The position numbers and the translations under genes were made by a program. Under the pieces are notes generated by a model. The model did not search any database and had not been told where the DNA came from. It saw nothing but the letters and a program-made list of their open reading frames with translations. 64,000 nucleotides of DNA from NCBI GenBank assembly GCA_018652955.1, contig JABIBA010000011.1, forward strand, positions 62,001-126,000, given 5' to 3'. Source of the DNA: Candidatus Peribacter sp. GTDB taxonomy: Bacteria > Patescibacteriota > Gracilibacteria > Peribacterales > Peribacteraceae. Positions 44,920 through 55,689 of this stretch are shown here, piece by piece; the first letter of the stretch is position 1; every line of letters begins with the position of its first letter.

Positions 44920-44927
44920 GGTCTTTT
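44901..44927 (+). terminator. Intrinsic terminator overlapping the kinase stop codon
   Basis: GACC-CAAGC pairs with GCTTG-GGTC across an AAA loop (one C-A mismatch), followed by TTTTGT. The stop codon TGA (44917-44919) lies in the 3' arm. Confidence 0.72.
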
Positions 44928-44933
44928 GTGAAG

Positions 44934-45006
44934 TGTGCCCGGTAGGAGTCGAACCTACAACCTGCCGATTAAGAGTCGGATGCTCTGCCAATTGAGCTAC
45001 GGGCAA
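44934..45006 (-). tRNA. tRNA-Lys (anticodon CTT)
   Basis: Reverse strand: D arm GCTC/GAGC, anticodon loop CTCTTAA (anticodon CTT), T arm GTAGG-TTCGACT-CCTAC, acceptor 3' side CGGGCAC with discriminator A; CCA is not encoded. The acceptor 5' side is TTGCCCG, leaving a T1-C72 mismatch unless the G just upstream is counted with a one-base bulge. The top anticodon-stem pair (T27-C43) is also mismatched. Confidence 0.9.
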
Positions 45007-45117
45007 CATCAAGTACCATCTGAAATAGACAGTTACCCTATATTAATGTTTTATATACTATATGCAACTAAAATACACAGTTATTCATCTTCATGATCAG
45101 TGCTTATCGCTTTTCTA

Positions 45118-46146
45118 TTACCCCTCATTCTTCATCCATTCATAGGTCTCCTTATCGATTTCTCCATTTTTAAGGAGCTCTTTGGCATGCTTTCCAAACG
45201 TACACATTCCGGTGTCTCTACCAGTCTGGAGTACAGACTTAAGCTCTGGTGTGCGGTTATCACGAATGATGTTTGCAACGGCAGGAGTGTTAATGAGTAC
45301 TTCACGCTGGGCAGTACGACCTCCGTGAGCGCACGGTACGAGCCTCTGCGCGACGATGGCACGTAGAGAGAGGGAAAGCTGTGTTCTAATCTGCTGCTGC
45401 TGGTGTGGCGGGAAAACGTCCACAATTCGATCGATAGTTTGCATCGCGTTTGGTGTGTGCAATGTAGCGAATACAAGATGCCCTGTTTCTGCAAGAGTTA
45501 GGGCTGCAGCAATAGTCTCTAAGTCTCGCATTTCTCCAACCATGATAATGTTTGGATCTTGGCGAAGTACTCCACGCAAAGCTGCAGGGAATTCTAGGAA
45601 GTCTCTGCCGAGCTGACGCTGGCGGATAAGTCCCTTCTCACTCTTAAAGACGAACTCTACAGGGTCTTCGAGGGTAACGATGTGCCCACCCTTATGGGTA
45701 GCAATATGCTGGATCATTGCAGCGAGTGATGTAGATTTACCAGCACCTGTAGGACCGGTGAAAAGGATCAGTCCTTCTTTTTCGTCACACAAATATTCTA
45801 AATCTTCGATACCGATATCTTCGAGTGACGGTACTTTGTCTGGAATGATGCGCGCAGCAAGACTTGAGTTACCACGTTCGTAATGACAGTTAATACGCAA
45901 ACGGATTCCTGTTGGCGTGCTATAACTTGTATCCATTTCTTTTTCTTCTTTGAACTGCTTGTACTTAGCAGCACTAAGAATGCTTTTGATAAACGCATCA
46001 ACTTTGGCCACAGTATTCTTTTGCTTTCCTTGATGTTGCAGCTCTCCGTCTTTACGAAAGATGATTGGACTTCCCACGGCGATATGCACATCGGAAGCTC
46101 CCGCTTTGGCAGCCTTATTAAATATGGTATTTGCTACTGAACTCAT
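45118..46146 (-). CDS. pilT: Type IV pilus retraction ATPase PilT
   Basis: 342 aa from the ATG at 46146. Walker A GPTGAGKST, Asp box TLEDPVEF, Walker B-like IIMVGEMRD, His box ETGHLVFATLHT and the PilT-type RIVDVFPPHQQQQIRTQLS. The N-terminal PAS-like domain begins ASDVHIAVGSP. It retracts type IV pili for DNA uptake or surface attachment; no other pilus genes are in the window. TATAAT ends six bases before the ATG; AAGGAG fills this spacer and touches the ATG, too close to act as a Shine-Dalgarno. Confidence 0.95.
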   Translation of the reverse strand: MSSVANTIFNKAAKAGASDVHIAVGSPIIFRKDGELQHQGKQKNTVAKVDAFIKSILSAAKYKQFKEEKEMDTSYSTPTGIRLRINCHYERGNSSLAARIIPDKVPSLEDIGIEDLEYLCDEKEGLILFTGPTGAGKSTSLAAMIQHIATHKGGHIVTLEDPVEFVFKSEKGLIRQRQLGRDFLEFPAALRGVLRQDPNIIMVGEMRDLETIAAALTLAETGHLVFATLHTPNAMQTIDRIVDVFPPHQQQQIRTQLSLSLRAIVAQRLVPCAHGGRTAQREVLINTPAVANIIRDNRTPELKSVLQTGRDTGMCTFGKHAKELLKNGEIDKETYEWMKNEG

Positions 46147-46152
46147 CTCCTT

Positions 46153-46158
46153 ATTATA
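46153..46158 (-). promoter_or_regulatory. -10 box deciding the pilT start
   Basis: Reverse-strand TATAAT with six bases (AAGGAG) to the ATG at 46146. Confidence 0.6.
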
Positions 46159-46178
46159 GCGCAAAACGCTATTTTCTC

Positions 46179-46409
46179 CTATTCAGAGGTCCTACGGCAC
46201 ATAGCAATCACGAATTTGGCGATCTTCTCCATCTTGACGTCATCTAAGCCCTTTTCTGCAGCTTCTTCTAGCCAAAGAGAAAGCATTTCAATCTCTTCGT
46301 CTGCATCAAGGTTCTGACCTGCACAAATATGCATTCTCTCCTCAAGCAAATCAATGATCTGCTGATCGACTTTTTCTAACTGCTCTTTGATATCTACAAG
46401 TGTCATCAT
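46179..46409 (-). CDS. Chorismate-mutase-like small protein
   Basis: 76 aa. LVDIKEQLEKVDQQIIDLLEERM is the first helix of AroQ-type chorismate mutase (IRxxIDxIDxxIxxLLxxR), and the rest gives the further helices, but the catalytic Lys after the first helix is not present in the expected place (AGQNLD). A true AroQ is about 90 aa. It may be a non-catalytic relative or a helical hairpin protein. It stands upstream of pilT. Confidence 0.5.
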   Translation of the reverse strand: MMTLVDIKEQLEKVDQQIIDLLEERMHICAGQNLDADEEIEMLSLWLEEAAEKGLDDVKMEKIAKFVIAMCRRTSE

Positions 46410-46473
46410 GGCCGTGATATTGATTGATTTTCAGCAGAATGCAACTGTCAAATCGCAAAAATGTACTATTGCC

Positions 46474-47388
46474 TTACTTTGTATGTTTTACTGATTTTTC
46501 GGGTATCAAATCTCCAAAATAAGACCGACACCTCAAAAGCACTTCCTCGGGCTTATAAAACAAGATAAACGCCGGAATTATAAAGATAAACCACCAAATT
46601 GAGAGCATTACACCGACCAAAATTAAAAACGCAGAAAGGAAAATAATTGAAGGAATTCTGACGCGCGGGATCCAAATTCCAATTGCGCAGAGTGGTTGTA
46701 TTATTTTTACCGTCCACACCACAATTCCATAATGCAAAAGTGTTAGTGGTAACCGTGCATACCACTGAGCAAGTGGCGTCCCCCAACGACTGATATAGGA
46801 ATAGGAAAGTACCTCTCCCCCCTTCCAGTGTGGCAGCCACCATTTTTGTAACGACACTCCTAAGAACGTAGCGGTAATCTGCAATGCAATAAGTCGCTGC
46901 GGCAAAATACTGATAGGTTCCCAGTCGGTCCAAGACCCAGAGCGTCTCTTTTGATCAAATGAAAACGTGCGGTGTGCACCACTAAACAAAAGGATCAGAA
47001 GGCAAAACAGAAGAATGCGATTATATGACGTGGCAAACCCATGCAGTTGCAACTGCCAAATATACAGGCCTCCTAGTAGTGTTCCGAATGTAGAGAGGCG
47101 AAAGAATGCGCCGAGAGTAATACCAACCATGCACAGCATAAACAGTGCATAGATAATGTGGGCTGCAAGTGGAGAAGGGGCAGAGAGAATTAAACTCAGT
47201 GCCGGGTAGCGGTCTATGTAAAGCGGCATGACTAATCCCTCACGCGAAAAGATCATTGAGAGATGCGGAATATAGAGCGCCGAGTACACCAACAAAAATA
47301 ATCCTAAGGCAATGCGGGTGAGCGCCAAGGCATGAGGAGGCACAGGCCGCACCCAGAAGTTATCCCAGAAATTTAATTGTTGTGACAT
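46474..47388 (-). CDS. HTTM-domain membrane protein (copy C)
   Basis: 304 aa from the ATG at 47388 (MSQQLNFWDNFWV); an in-frame start further upstream would overlap the companion. About eight hydrophobic helices with the HTTM features LTRIALGLFLLVYSALYIP, FATSYNRILLFCLLILLF and KWWLPHWKGGEVLSYS. It lies four bases after the companion gene at 47393, so it is co-transcribed. It is close in motif content to copy B at 32931. Confidence 0.8.
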   Translation of the reverse strand: MSQQLNFWDNFWVRPVPPHALALTRIALGLFLLVYSALYIPHLSMIFSREGLVMPLYIDRYPALSLILSAPSPLAAHIIYALFMLCMVGITLGAFFRLSTFGTLLGGLYIWQLQLHGFATSYNRILLFCLLILLFSGAHRTFSFDQKRRSGSWTDWEPISILPQRLIALQITATFLGVSLQKWWLPHWKGGEVLSYSYISRWGTPLAQWYARLPLTLLHYGIVVWTVKIIQPLCAIGIWIPRVRIPSIIFLSAFLILVGVMLSIWWFIFIIPAFILFYKPEEVLLRCRSYFGDLIPEKSVKHTK

Positions 47389-47392
47389 AGCT

Positions 47393-50051
<2,659 letters not shown>

Positions 50052-50052
50052 C

Positions 50053-50424
50053 TTACGCAATTTCTTTATCAATCGTCTCGACGACATCTCTTAATGTCAC
50101 AACAGATTTAACGAAGCACTTCTTCGCTCCAAGGTCTATCGCCTTATCGCAATACGTATCGCTACCTAAGTTCGTAATAACATAGAGAGGAGTATCTGCA
50201 TTTTTTGTATCAGCTTTCTGCTCTAGAATTCCAAATCCATCTAGGTTTGGCATATGCAAATCCGTCATGATTACACTAAAGAGCGTAGTCTTTAACTTCT
50301 CTAGCCCCTCAGCACCATCGCTACATGCGATTACTTCGTACCCCTTGCTGCTAAATTTTGCTTCAAGTGCAGCTCGGAGAGCCTCGTCGTCATCAATAAT
50401 TAATATTGTTTTTGTGTTTGTCAT
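50053..50424 (-). CDS. CheY-like response regulator
   Basis: 123 aa, receiver domain alone. Acidic pair at 11-13 (IIDDDEA), phospho-acceptor Asp55 (IMTDLHMP) and the later Thr/Lys switch region (YVITNL, KCFVKS). No output domain, so it may act on other proteins or serve as a phosphate relay. It ends one base from the convergent ligA. TGC-TATAAT (50433-50438) ends eight bases before the ATG. Confidence 0.92.
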   Translation of the reverse strand: MTNTKTILIIDDDEALRAALEAKFSSKGYEVIACSDGAEGLEKLKTTLFSVIMTDLHMPNLDGFGILEQKADTKNADTPLYVITNLGSDTYCDKAIDLGAKKCFVKSVVTLRDVVETIDKEIA

Positions 50425-50432
50425 TTCACTTT

Positions 50433-50438
50433 ATTATA
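50433..50438 (-). promoter_or_regulatory. Extended -10 box of the response-regulator gene
   Basis: Reverse-strand TGC-TATAAT, eight bases before the ATG at 50424. Confidence 0.58.
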
Positions 50439-50500
50439 GCATTTTCCGGTATTTTCATCAATATTGGCCATTTTAGGCGAAAATATCGTACAATCAGCAC

Positions 50501-52249
50501 ATGCGAAAGTTTATGCTTTCATTGGCTGCAGTAACTGCACTTGCCTACGCACCTTCTCTTGGTAACGACTTTCAGGCGCATGATGACACGCTTCTTATCA
50601 CGCAAAACCCTACTGCCCAGGGTCTGACATTCGATAATATCGGAGCTGCATTCACTACATTTGATCCCGAGCTCTACATTCCAATTACACTACTAACCTA
50701 TCAAGTTGAGTACTCTCTATTTGGTCTAAACTCTTTTGTCTTTCATCTTACGAATCTTCTTCTACATATTGGTTCAAGTATTTTACTTATCCTGATTGTG
50801 TATAGCATTGTAAAAGACCGGTTAGGATATCCAGAAATTATTGCATTAGGTACCGGTGCATTGTTTGCATTGCACCCTCTGAATACCGAAGCAGTTGCAT
50901 GGGCTGCTGCACGAAAAGATATACTCTCTGGCTTCTTCTTTTTCGCTTCCCTCTGGGCTTATCTCCAAATAGACTCTCGAAAAAAATGGTATAGCATTTC
51001 TCTTGTACTCTTTGCACTTGGTCTAATGTCTAAGGTGTCTATTATTATTCTGCCACTCATACTTCTTCTTGTAGAAGAGTTTTGCGGAAGAAGAAAAGGA
51101 AGCCTCAAACGTACTGCGCCGTTTTTTGGCCTATCATTAATTTTTGGAATCGTAGCTATACTTGGTAAGCAACAACAAATCTCTGAACTCACGTTAGTGG
51201 ATCAAGGGTTGCTGCTTTGTAAGAGCATCGCTTTCTTTGTATGGAAATTTATTTGGCCAAGTGGACTTACACTTAACTACGACCAATACACGCCAATTAC
51301 TTTGTTACGTGCGGAGTTTTATCTTGCTGCTATATTTGTAATTTTATTGGTAGCAATTGGCTTTTTAATGCGAAAAAAGAACAAGGTTATCACGATGGGT
51401 ATCGCTTGGTTTTTAGTATGTCTTGCACCGTCATTTGCAACGTTCTGGAAGAACGGAATGATTTTCTATGCTTCAGATCGTTATAACTACATAGCTATTG
51501 TTGGGCTGTGCTTACTAGTCATGTCACTTGTTGCCCCCTATCTCCACCGCTACAAAGCGTTGGGCGCAATAGTGTGTGCACTATTAATAGCACTCACAAT
51601 GAAGCAATCACTGACGTGGAAAGATACTGTCACAACCTACGAGCGCTCTGTAAAGCTTAATCCTCGACCAGTGTTGCAGCTAAATAATCTTGGTACACAT
51701 TATTTTCAAACAGACGATATTCCAATGGCTTTAGAGATGTATCTCAAGGCTCTATCTTATGATCAACTCATGCCGCAGATACTTATAAATATTGGCTTAG
51801 TACAGCGCAAAGAACAAAATGATAAAGAGGCACTTCTTTGGTTTGAACGTAGTACTAAAATGACTCCTTCCAATCGATCTGTCCTCGAAAGCGATACAAA
51901 TGGATACTACTTCTTAGGCACCTACCAAGAGCAATATGGCGATATAGAAAAGTCATTTGAGACGTTTGAAGCTGCTGTAAAATACGCACCGCAATTTGCA
52001 AGTACACATCTTAATCTTGGGATTATGTATCAGAAATATAAGAGAGTTGCGGAAGCAAAATCTTCATTTCTTGCTGCGGTAAATATTGATAAAAATAGTC
52101 TAGATGCTAGGTATAGACTTGCTGCACTTCAGGCGGAAACTGGTGAATTTGTAGAGGCTATTGAGAACCTAGAATACGTCGTAAAGAACGACGCTAACTA
52201 CGAACAGGCCGCTAAGCATCTGGAGCAGCTGAGGAAGATGGTGCGGTAG
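50501..52249 (+). CDS. GT-C/TMTC-like membrane protein with C-terminal TPRs
   Basis: 582 aa. The first 370 residues have about nine helices and the conserved openings LGNDFQAHDDTLLITQNP and ALHPLNTEAVAWAAARKDILSG, as in the TMTC/DUF1736 O-mannosyltransferase-like family. The last 210 residues are TPR repeats (NLGTHYFQTDDIPMALEMYL, NIGLVQRKEQNDKEALLWFE, NLGIMYQKYKRVAEAKSSFL). Probably modifies or organises envelope proteins. TACAAT ends six bases before the ATG. It overlaps the convergent gene by 38 bases. Confidence 0.82.
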   Translation: MRKFMLSLAAVTALAYAPSLGNDFQAHDDTLLITQNPTAQGLTFDNIGAAFTTFDPELYIPITLLTYQVEYSLFGLNSFVFHLTNLLLHIGSSILLILIVYSIVKDRLGYPEIIALGTGALFALHPLNTEAVAWAAARKDILSGFFFFASLWAYLQIDSRKKWYSISLVLFALGLMSKVSIIILPLILLLVEEFCGRRKGSLKRTAPFFGLSLIFGIVAILGKQQQISELTLVDQGLLLCKSIAFFVWKFIWPSGLTLNYDQYTPITLLRAEFYLAAIFVILLVAIGFLMRKKNKVITMGIAWFLVCLAPSFATFWKNGMIFYASDRYNYIAIVGLCLLVMSLVAPYLHRYKALGAIVCALLIALTMKQSLTWKDTVTTYERSVKLNPRPVLQLNNLGTHYFQTDDIPMALEMYLKALSYDQLMPQILINIGLVQRKEQNDKEALLWFERSTKMTPSNRSVLESDTNGYYFLGTYQEQYGDIEKSFETFEAAVKYAPQFASTHLNLGIMYQKYKRVAEAKSSFLAAVNIDKNSLDARYRLAALQAETGEFVEAIENLEYVVKNDANYEQAAKHLEQLRKMVR

Positions 52250-53276
52250 GGTTAGGCCCAAGCCAATCTATTACACCAGGAATATTCTCTGCCCTGCATT
52301 TAATAGTAAGACCAGCAACACCACCTGATGGTCTAGAGTTAGGTGCTATTTCTTGTGCCTGTGTAATTTCATTCCACATCTGAAGTATTATTTGGATTTC
52401 ATCTAGGTCACCATTTTCTGCCGCAATGACAAACATCTGTTCTAATAAAGAGAGTGACTTTATCGCAGTCTCTCGGTTGAGTGTTTGAGGGCGAACATAT
52501 TTTTCAATTGCATCAGAGGCGTTCATCGATAGTGCCTCTGTTGCTCCATCCTGACCAATAATGTCCTCGACATGTTGGTCCTGCCTCTTCTCTGTAAGTG
52601 CAATCAAATGATCTATGCATGCACCTACGCACTCATCTCTCCATGATGCGTCAAAATTATTATCTGACTCATCGCCTATAATTTTCCACAGCTTCTTTCG
52701 TAAATCTATTGCATAGAATACACATCTTGTAGCGGGGTCTTTTGCTGTATATCGACGCAATTCACTATCAGAAAACACCTCTTCAATTGTACTTGGATCT
52801 TTAAGCCAACTAGCCAATTTTCTCTCTGGACCTGTAAGGTCTTGAAGATAAATAGACTGTCCTGAACTCCGATCTTGGCTTGGGGATCCGTATTTACCAT
52901 ACAGTGGATCTCCTTTTGGAAAACCAATTCGCTTTGCCTTGTGCATCATTCCTGCACCATGTTGCATATGCTCCATGAATGTTTCTACTCCATATCCAGA
53001 TTTTACAAGATTGGCTGAGTTTCTAGCGGCTTTATAAGAAAACGCTTGTGCAAATACACGTCTGCTCTTAAAAATCTGCCCCATACCTTTATCCGCTCTC
53101 CCTATAGATCTCTCCAGTCGTCCTCGGACATCATTTACAAAATCTGGCACTGTTAAATCTGTCTCATTTTGCATAGGACGAACCCACCACGGCATATCAT
53201 TGCTAAAGGCAACCATATGACTACCATCCATCTCTTGGTGGTCTTTAGGGATCTTTTGATAGGAAGGAGGTGGCAT
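52212..53276 (-). CDS. Hypothetical protein
   Basis: 354 aa, soluble, mixed helix, no signal peptide and no recognised family. Short motifs include SIGRADKGMGQIFKSRR, MEHMQHGAGMMHKAKRIG and WNEITQAQEIAPNSR. Its last 38 bases overlap the end of the TPR gene on the other strand, encoding GPNPTAPSSSAAPDA. A TATTAT box ends eight bases before the ATG. Confidence 0.6.
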   Translation of the reverse strand: MPPPSYQKIPKDHQEMDGSHMVAFSNDMPWWVRPMQNETDLTVPDFVNDVRGRLERSIGRADKGMGQIFKSRRVFAQAFSYKAARNSANLVKSGYGVETFMEHMQHGAGMMHKAKRIGFPKGDPLYGKYGSPSQDRSSGQSIYLQDLTGPERKLASWLKDPSTIEEVFSDSELRRYTAKDPATRCVFYAIDLRKKLWKIIGDESDNNFDASWRDECVGACIDHLIALTEKRQDQHVEDIIGQDGATEALSMNASDAIEKYVRPQTLNRETAIKSLSLLEQMFVIAAENGDLDEIQIILQMWNEITQAQEIAPNSRPSGGVAGLTIKCRAENIPGVIDWLGPNPTAPSSSAAPDA

Positions 53277-53376
53277 AGCGATCCATAATAGTGTCCTATA
53301 GCTAAATACAGCAAGGAATTATACGGTTTTTGCTTTGCCCCCCTGTAGTAGCAGAGGTAGACTCCCTCTCGTGCTC

Positions 53377-53463
53377 GCCCAGGTGGCGGAATTGGTAGAC
53401 GCGCACGCTTGAGGGGCGTGTAGGAGCAATCCTGTGGAAGTTCGAGTCTTCTCCTGGGCACCA
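53377..53463 (+). tRNA. tRNA-Leu (anticodon GAG)
   Basis: Acceptor GCCCAGG pairs with CCTGGGC, anticodon stem CACGC/GCGTG with loop TTGAGGG (anticodon GAG), long variable arm (TAGGAGCAATCCTGT) as in all tRNA-Leu, T arm with TTCGAGT, discriminator A and encoded CCA. Confidence 0.96.
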
Positions 53464-53471
53464 TTAAATTG

Positions 53472-53495
53472 ATGGCTTTAGAAAGCCATTTCTTT
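53472..53495 (+). terminator. Intrinsic terminator after tRNA-Leu
   Basis: ATGGCTTT pairs perfectly with AAAGCCAT around an AG loop, followed by TTCTTTG. Confidence 0.75.
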
Positions 53496-53556
53496 GTACC
53501 ACTGGAATGACGGATCGAACTTTATCTATATTTAGACACAAACTCCTAGCAGGACA

Positions 53557-53593
53557 CCATCTCAGTTCTAAGTTGTTCCACTAGGGAGCTCCA
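53557..53593 (+). repeat. Direct repeat R1, copy 1
   Basis: 37 bases beginning CCATCTCAGTTCTAAG and ending GAGCTCCA. The second copy at 54628-54664 differs at one base. The sequence before both copies is also weakly alike (TCCTA-CA). The pair encloses the RimK-like gene. Confidence 0.85.
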
Positions 53594-53619
53594 TCGATTT
53601 TATGGCTTATATAAGGAAT

Positions 53620-54528
53620 TTACTCAGTATTTACCGACTGCATAGTGCCCTCTAATCGAACGCTGGCAAAATCATAAATAGCTTTCGGGATATCTATACC
53701 TGTGGCTTCTTCGAAACCTTCGAAGTACGGTGCTGAATTTACTTCACAAACTTGAAAACCGTCATTATCAAATAGCAAGTCTACACCCGCTATATCGAGT
53801 CCAATAATACGCGCTGATTCAACAGCAAGCCATTCCATTTCGGGTGTGAGCTTGATTGTTTTCACTGTACCACCAGCTGAGTAGTTTGCCTTGAATGAGC
53901 CCTTTTTTGCAGTACGTTCCATAGCCCCAATTGCTCTACCGCCAACCACGAATACGCGAACATCTCTGCCAAGGCTATTGGAAATGCATTCCTGTAAAAT
54001 CACGTTGAGATTCTCATCTAGTAATTCGGCAGTATCTTGTAATTGTTCACTATCTCTACAGAGGACAATTCCTTTTCCTTCGGAGCCAGACACTTTTTTG
54101 AGAATGAGCGGATATGAGAATTCATTTTCAATGAACTCAATGTCTAGTGGATGTTTAGCAAGGATAGTTTTTGGAACGGGAATATTCTCTGCTGCTAGCA
54201 TCTGAATCGTTTCCATCTTATCCATAGCATGAGCAATAGCTACACTGGTATTGAGTACAAATGTATCGAGGCGCTCTAGGTGACGAATAACCGCACTGGC
54301 AAAATATGTTGTACCTGACCCCGTCCGAGTAATGAGGCAATCAGGCAGTTGATCTACCTCTAGCCTTTCAATATGGATACTCTTTCTACCACCTCTGGTG
54401 GCAATTATTTCACAATCCTCTGGCGCAACCATGCGGAAAACAATACCAAGTGACTTCGCAACTTCTTGGAAGCGCGTATTCTCGTAGATGTCGAATTTTT
54501 CACGTTTAGCAAGAATCCAAATATGCAT
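53620..54528 (-). CDS. RimK-family ATP-grasp ligase
   Basis: 302 aa from the ATG at 54528 (MHIWILAKREKFDIYENTRF). ATP-grasp features: LILKKVSGSEGKGIVLC, VILQECI, RDVRVFVVGGRAIGAMER and VDLLFDNDGFQVCEVNSAPYFEG, the metal-binding end. RimK-like enzymes add glutamate or similar amino acids to proteins, lysine-carrier protein or cofactors; target unknown. The start is preceded by GAAAG and a TATAAT about 24 bases upstream, so it has a 5' leader unlike most genes here. Flanked by the R1 repeats. Confidence 0.85.
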   Translation of the reverse strand: MHIWILAKREKFDIYENTRFQEVAKSLGIVFRMVAPEDCEIIATRGGRKSIHIERLEVDQLPDCLITRTGSGTTYFASAVIRHLERLDTFVLNTSVAIAHAMDKMETIQMLAAENIPVPKTILAKHPLDIEFIENEFSYPLILKKVSGSEGKGIVLCRDSEQLQDTAELLDENLNVILQECISNSLGRDVRVFVVGGRAIGAMERTAKKGSFKANYSAGGTVKTIKLTPEMEWLAVESARIIGLDIAGVDLLFDNDGFQVCEVNSAPYFEGFEEATGIDIPKAIYDFASVRLEGTMQSVNTE

Positions 54529-54627
54529 TTTTTCTTTCAGAAATAATTCTTGAAAATTATAAAACTTTTTTACAAAAAGACAAGTTTGATAGCTTGATAA
54601 ATTAACACAAAAAGTCCTAACAACCAC

Positions 54628-54664
54628 CCATCTCAGTTCTAAGTTGTTCCACTAGAGAGCTCCA
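54628..54664 (+). repeat. Direct repeat R1, copy 2
   Basis: Same 37-base unit as copy 1 (53557-53593), with A instead of G after CTAG. The two copies bracket the RimK-like gene. Confidence 0.85.
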
Positions 54665-54775
54665 AAAGTTCTAACTTCCCACCTTCGCCTCTGGGCTATG
54701 GTGGACAGGCAGTTAGCTTAGTACATCAAAGTTCTCTATCAGAGGTCTTGAGGGCTCCATCTCAACCCCAATTAA

Positions 54776-54803
54776 GTAGTAACCTGTAAACCCCTCGTCA
54801 CCA
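54776..54803 (+). repeat. Direct repeat R2, copy 1
   Basis: 28 bases starting GTAGTAACCTGTAAACC and ending CGTCACCA, identical to 55639-55666. The pair brackets the Cys-repeat membrane-protein gene. Confidence 0.85.
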
Positions 54804-54866
54804 TTCGATTCGGCCCTTTGGGACTCGCTTAAGAAAGGTTATACGCTTTACTACAAAGTAGTAATA

Positions 54867-55559
54867 TCAATATCCCCATTCCTTCAACACTCGTAGGCAC
54901 CCCTGACGTATGCCTGAATCCACCTTATGCTCATTTAACACTACTTCCGGTATGAGCAAGCAAATGGATGGATCCAGTTTTTTTCTTGCAACTTCTTCGT
55001 AGCAATGCCACTTTTGATGATCTGCTCCTTTGTATGGAATCATATTGTCACAGATGCTCACATCTTCACTGCGTAATGCAATATTGTTGTAACACGCATT
55101 AACACTGAAGTTTTCGATGCCCTGAAGCTCAGGGGATTCACATTCGCTTGGATCAGTGGCAGTTCTATATACTTCTTCTTTAGTCATTCTACGACCGGAC
55201 TCCTTAACACCAATCGACGCGGCAAAAAAAACTATTGCTCCGACAACTGATAAAGAAAGAAAAATGAGTATCATCCTTACTGCTTTGTTTTTGGTATGTT
55301 GGATCCAATACCCAATAAGACCTCCGGCAATTGTATACGGGAGCAATATAGGCAACAAATATAGTATTCCAACAAGAGAAAAAAGCCCCTCCCCAATTGA
55401 AGCTAAGCCAAACATAAGTGAAAACAGGGGCATCGAAAGCCCGGACTGCATGACTTGTTCGCTATCGAGAATCATTCCTATAAAAAATACGACAATCGGA
55501 AGGGCAAGGCCGATGATACATCCTAGCATTGCTCCCTGTGGCAGAAGTTTCCTATTCAT
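54867..55559 (-). CDS. Membrane protein with C-terminal Cys-containing helical repeats
   Basis: 230 aa. About four hydrophobic helices in the first 125 residues, then a soluble part with two or three repeats of the form C-Y-x-x-I-A/V-A-x3-D-x-S-I-C: ACYNNIALRSEDVSICDNM and HCYEEVARKKLDPSICLLIP, plus CESPELQGI before and GCLRVL after. Such repeats recur in proteins of reduced-genome bacteria and archaea; function unknown. Bracketed by the R2 repeats. Confidence 0.65.
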   Translation of the reverse strand: MNRKLLPQGAMLGCIIGLALPIVVFFIGMILDSEQVMQSGLSMPLFSLMFGLASIGEGLFSLVGILYLLPILLPYTIAGGLIGYWIQHTKNKAVRMILIFLSLSVVGAIVFFAASIGVKESGRRMTKEEVYRTATDPSECESPELQGIENFSVNACYNNIALRSEDVSICDNMIPYKGADHQKWHCYEEVARKKLDPSICLLIPEVVLNEHKVDSGIRQGCLRVLKEWGY

Positions 55560-55638
55560 TTATAAATGAATATACCTACATTTATGTTTTCACGATAGTA
55601 TTTGTAGTGGCTTACAAGCAAACTGAATGCAAAAACAC

Positions 55639-55666
55639 GTAGTAACCTGTAAACCCCTCGTCACCA
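55639..55666 (+). repeat. Direct repeat R2, copy 2
   Basis: Identical 28-base copy of 54776-54803, ending 12 bases before the TATACT box of the rhodanese gene. Confidence 0.85.
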
Positions 55667-55677
55667 CTTACATCTGA

Positions 55678-55683
55678 TATACT
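55678..55683 (+). promoter_or_regulatory. Extended -10 box of the rhodanese gene
   Basis: TGA-TATACT, six bases before the ATG at 55690. Confidence 0.6.
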
Positions 55684-55689
55684 GTTGCT

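Larger units (their letters stand above)
54529..54866. other. Gene-free spacer holding repeats R1 copy 2 and R2 copy 1
   Basis: 338 bases between two reverse-strand genes. It holds R1 copy 2 and R2 copy 1, plus GTCCTAAC/GTTCTAAC echoes around R1 and a GGGCTCCATCTCAACC stretch that recalls R1 pieces. No coding frame, tRNA or clear hairpin terminator is seen. It looks like a junction between inserted gene units. Confidence 0.5.

Noticed and set aside
46147-46152. AAGGAG before pilT as a Shine-Dalgarno site
   Set aside because: It touches the ATG directly, too close to work; it is better explained as the spacer between TATAAT and a leaderless start.
53557-54664. R1 as integron attC sites
   Set aside because: No convincing GTTRRRY/RYYYAAC core pair or long imperfect hairpin is seen, and no integron integrase is in the window.
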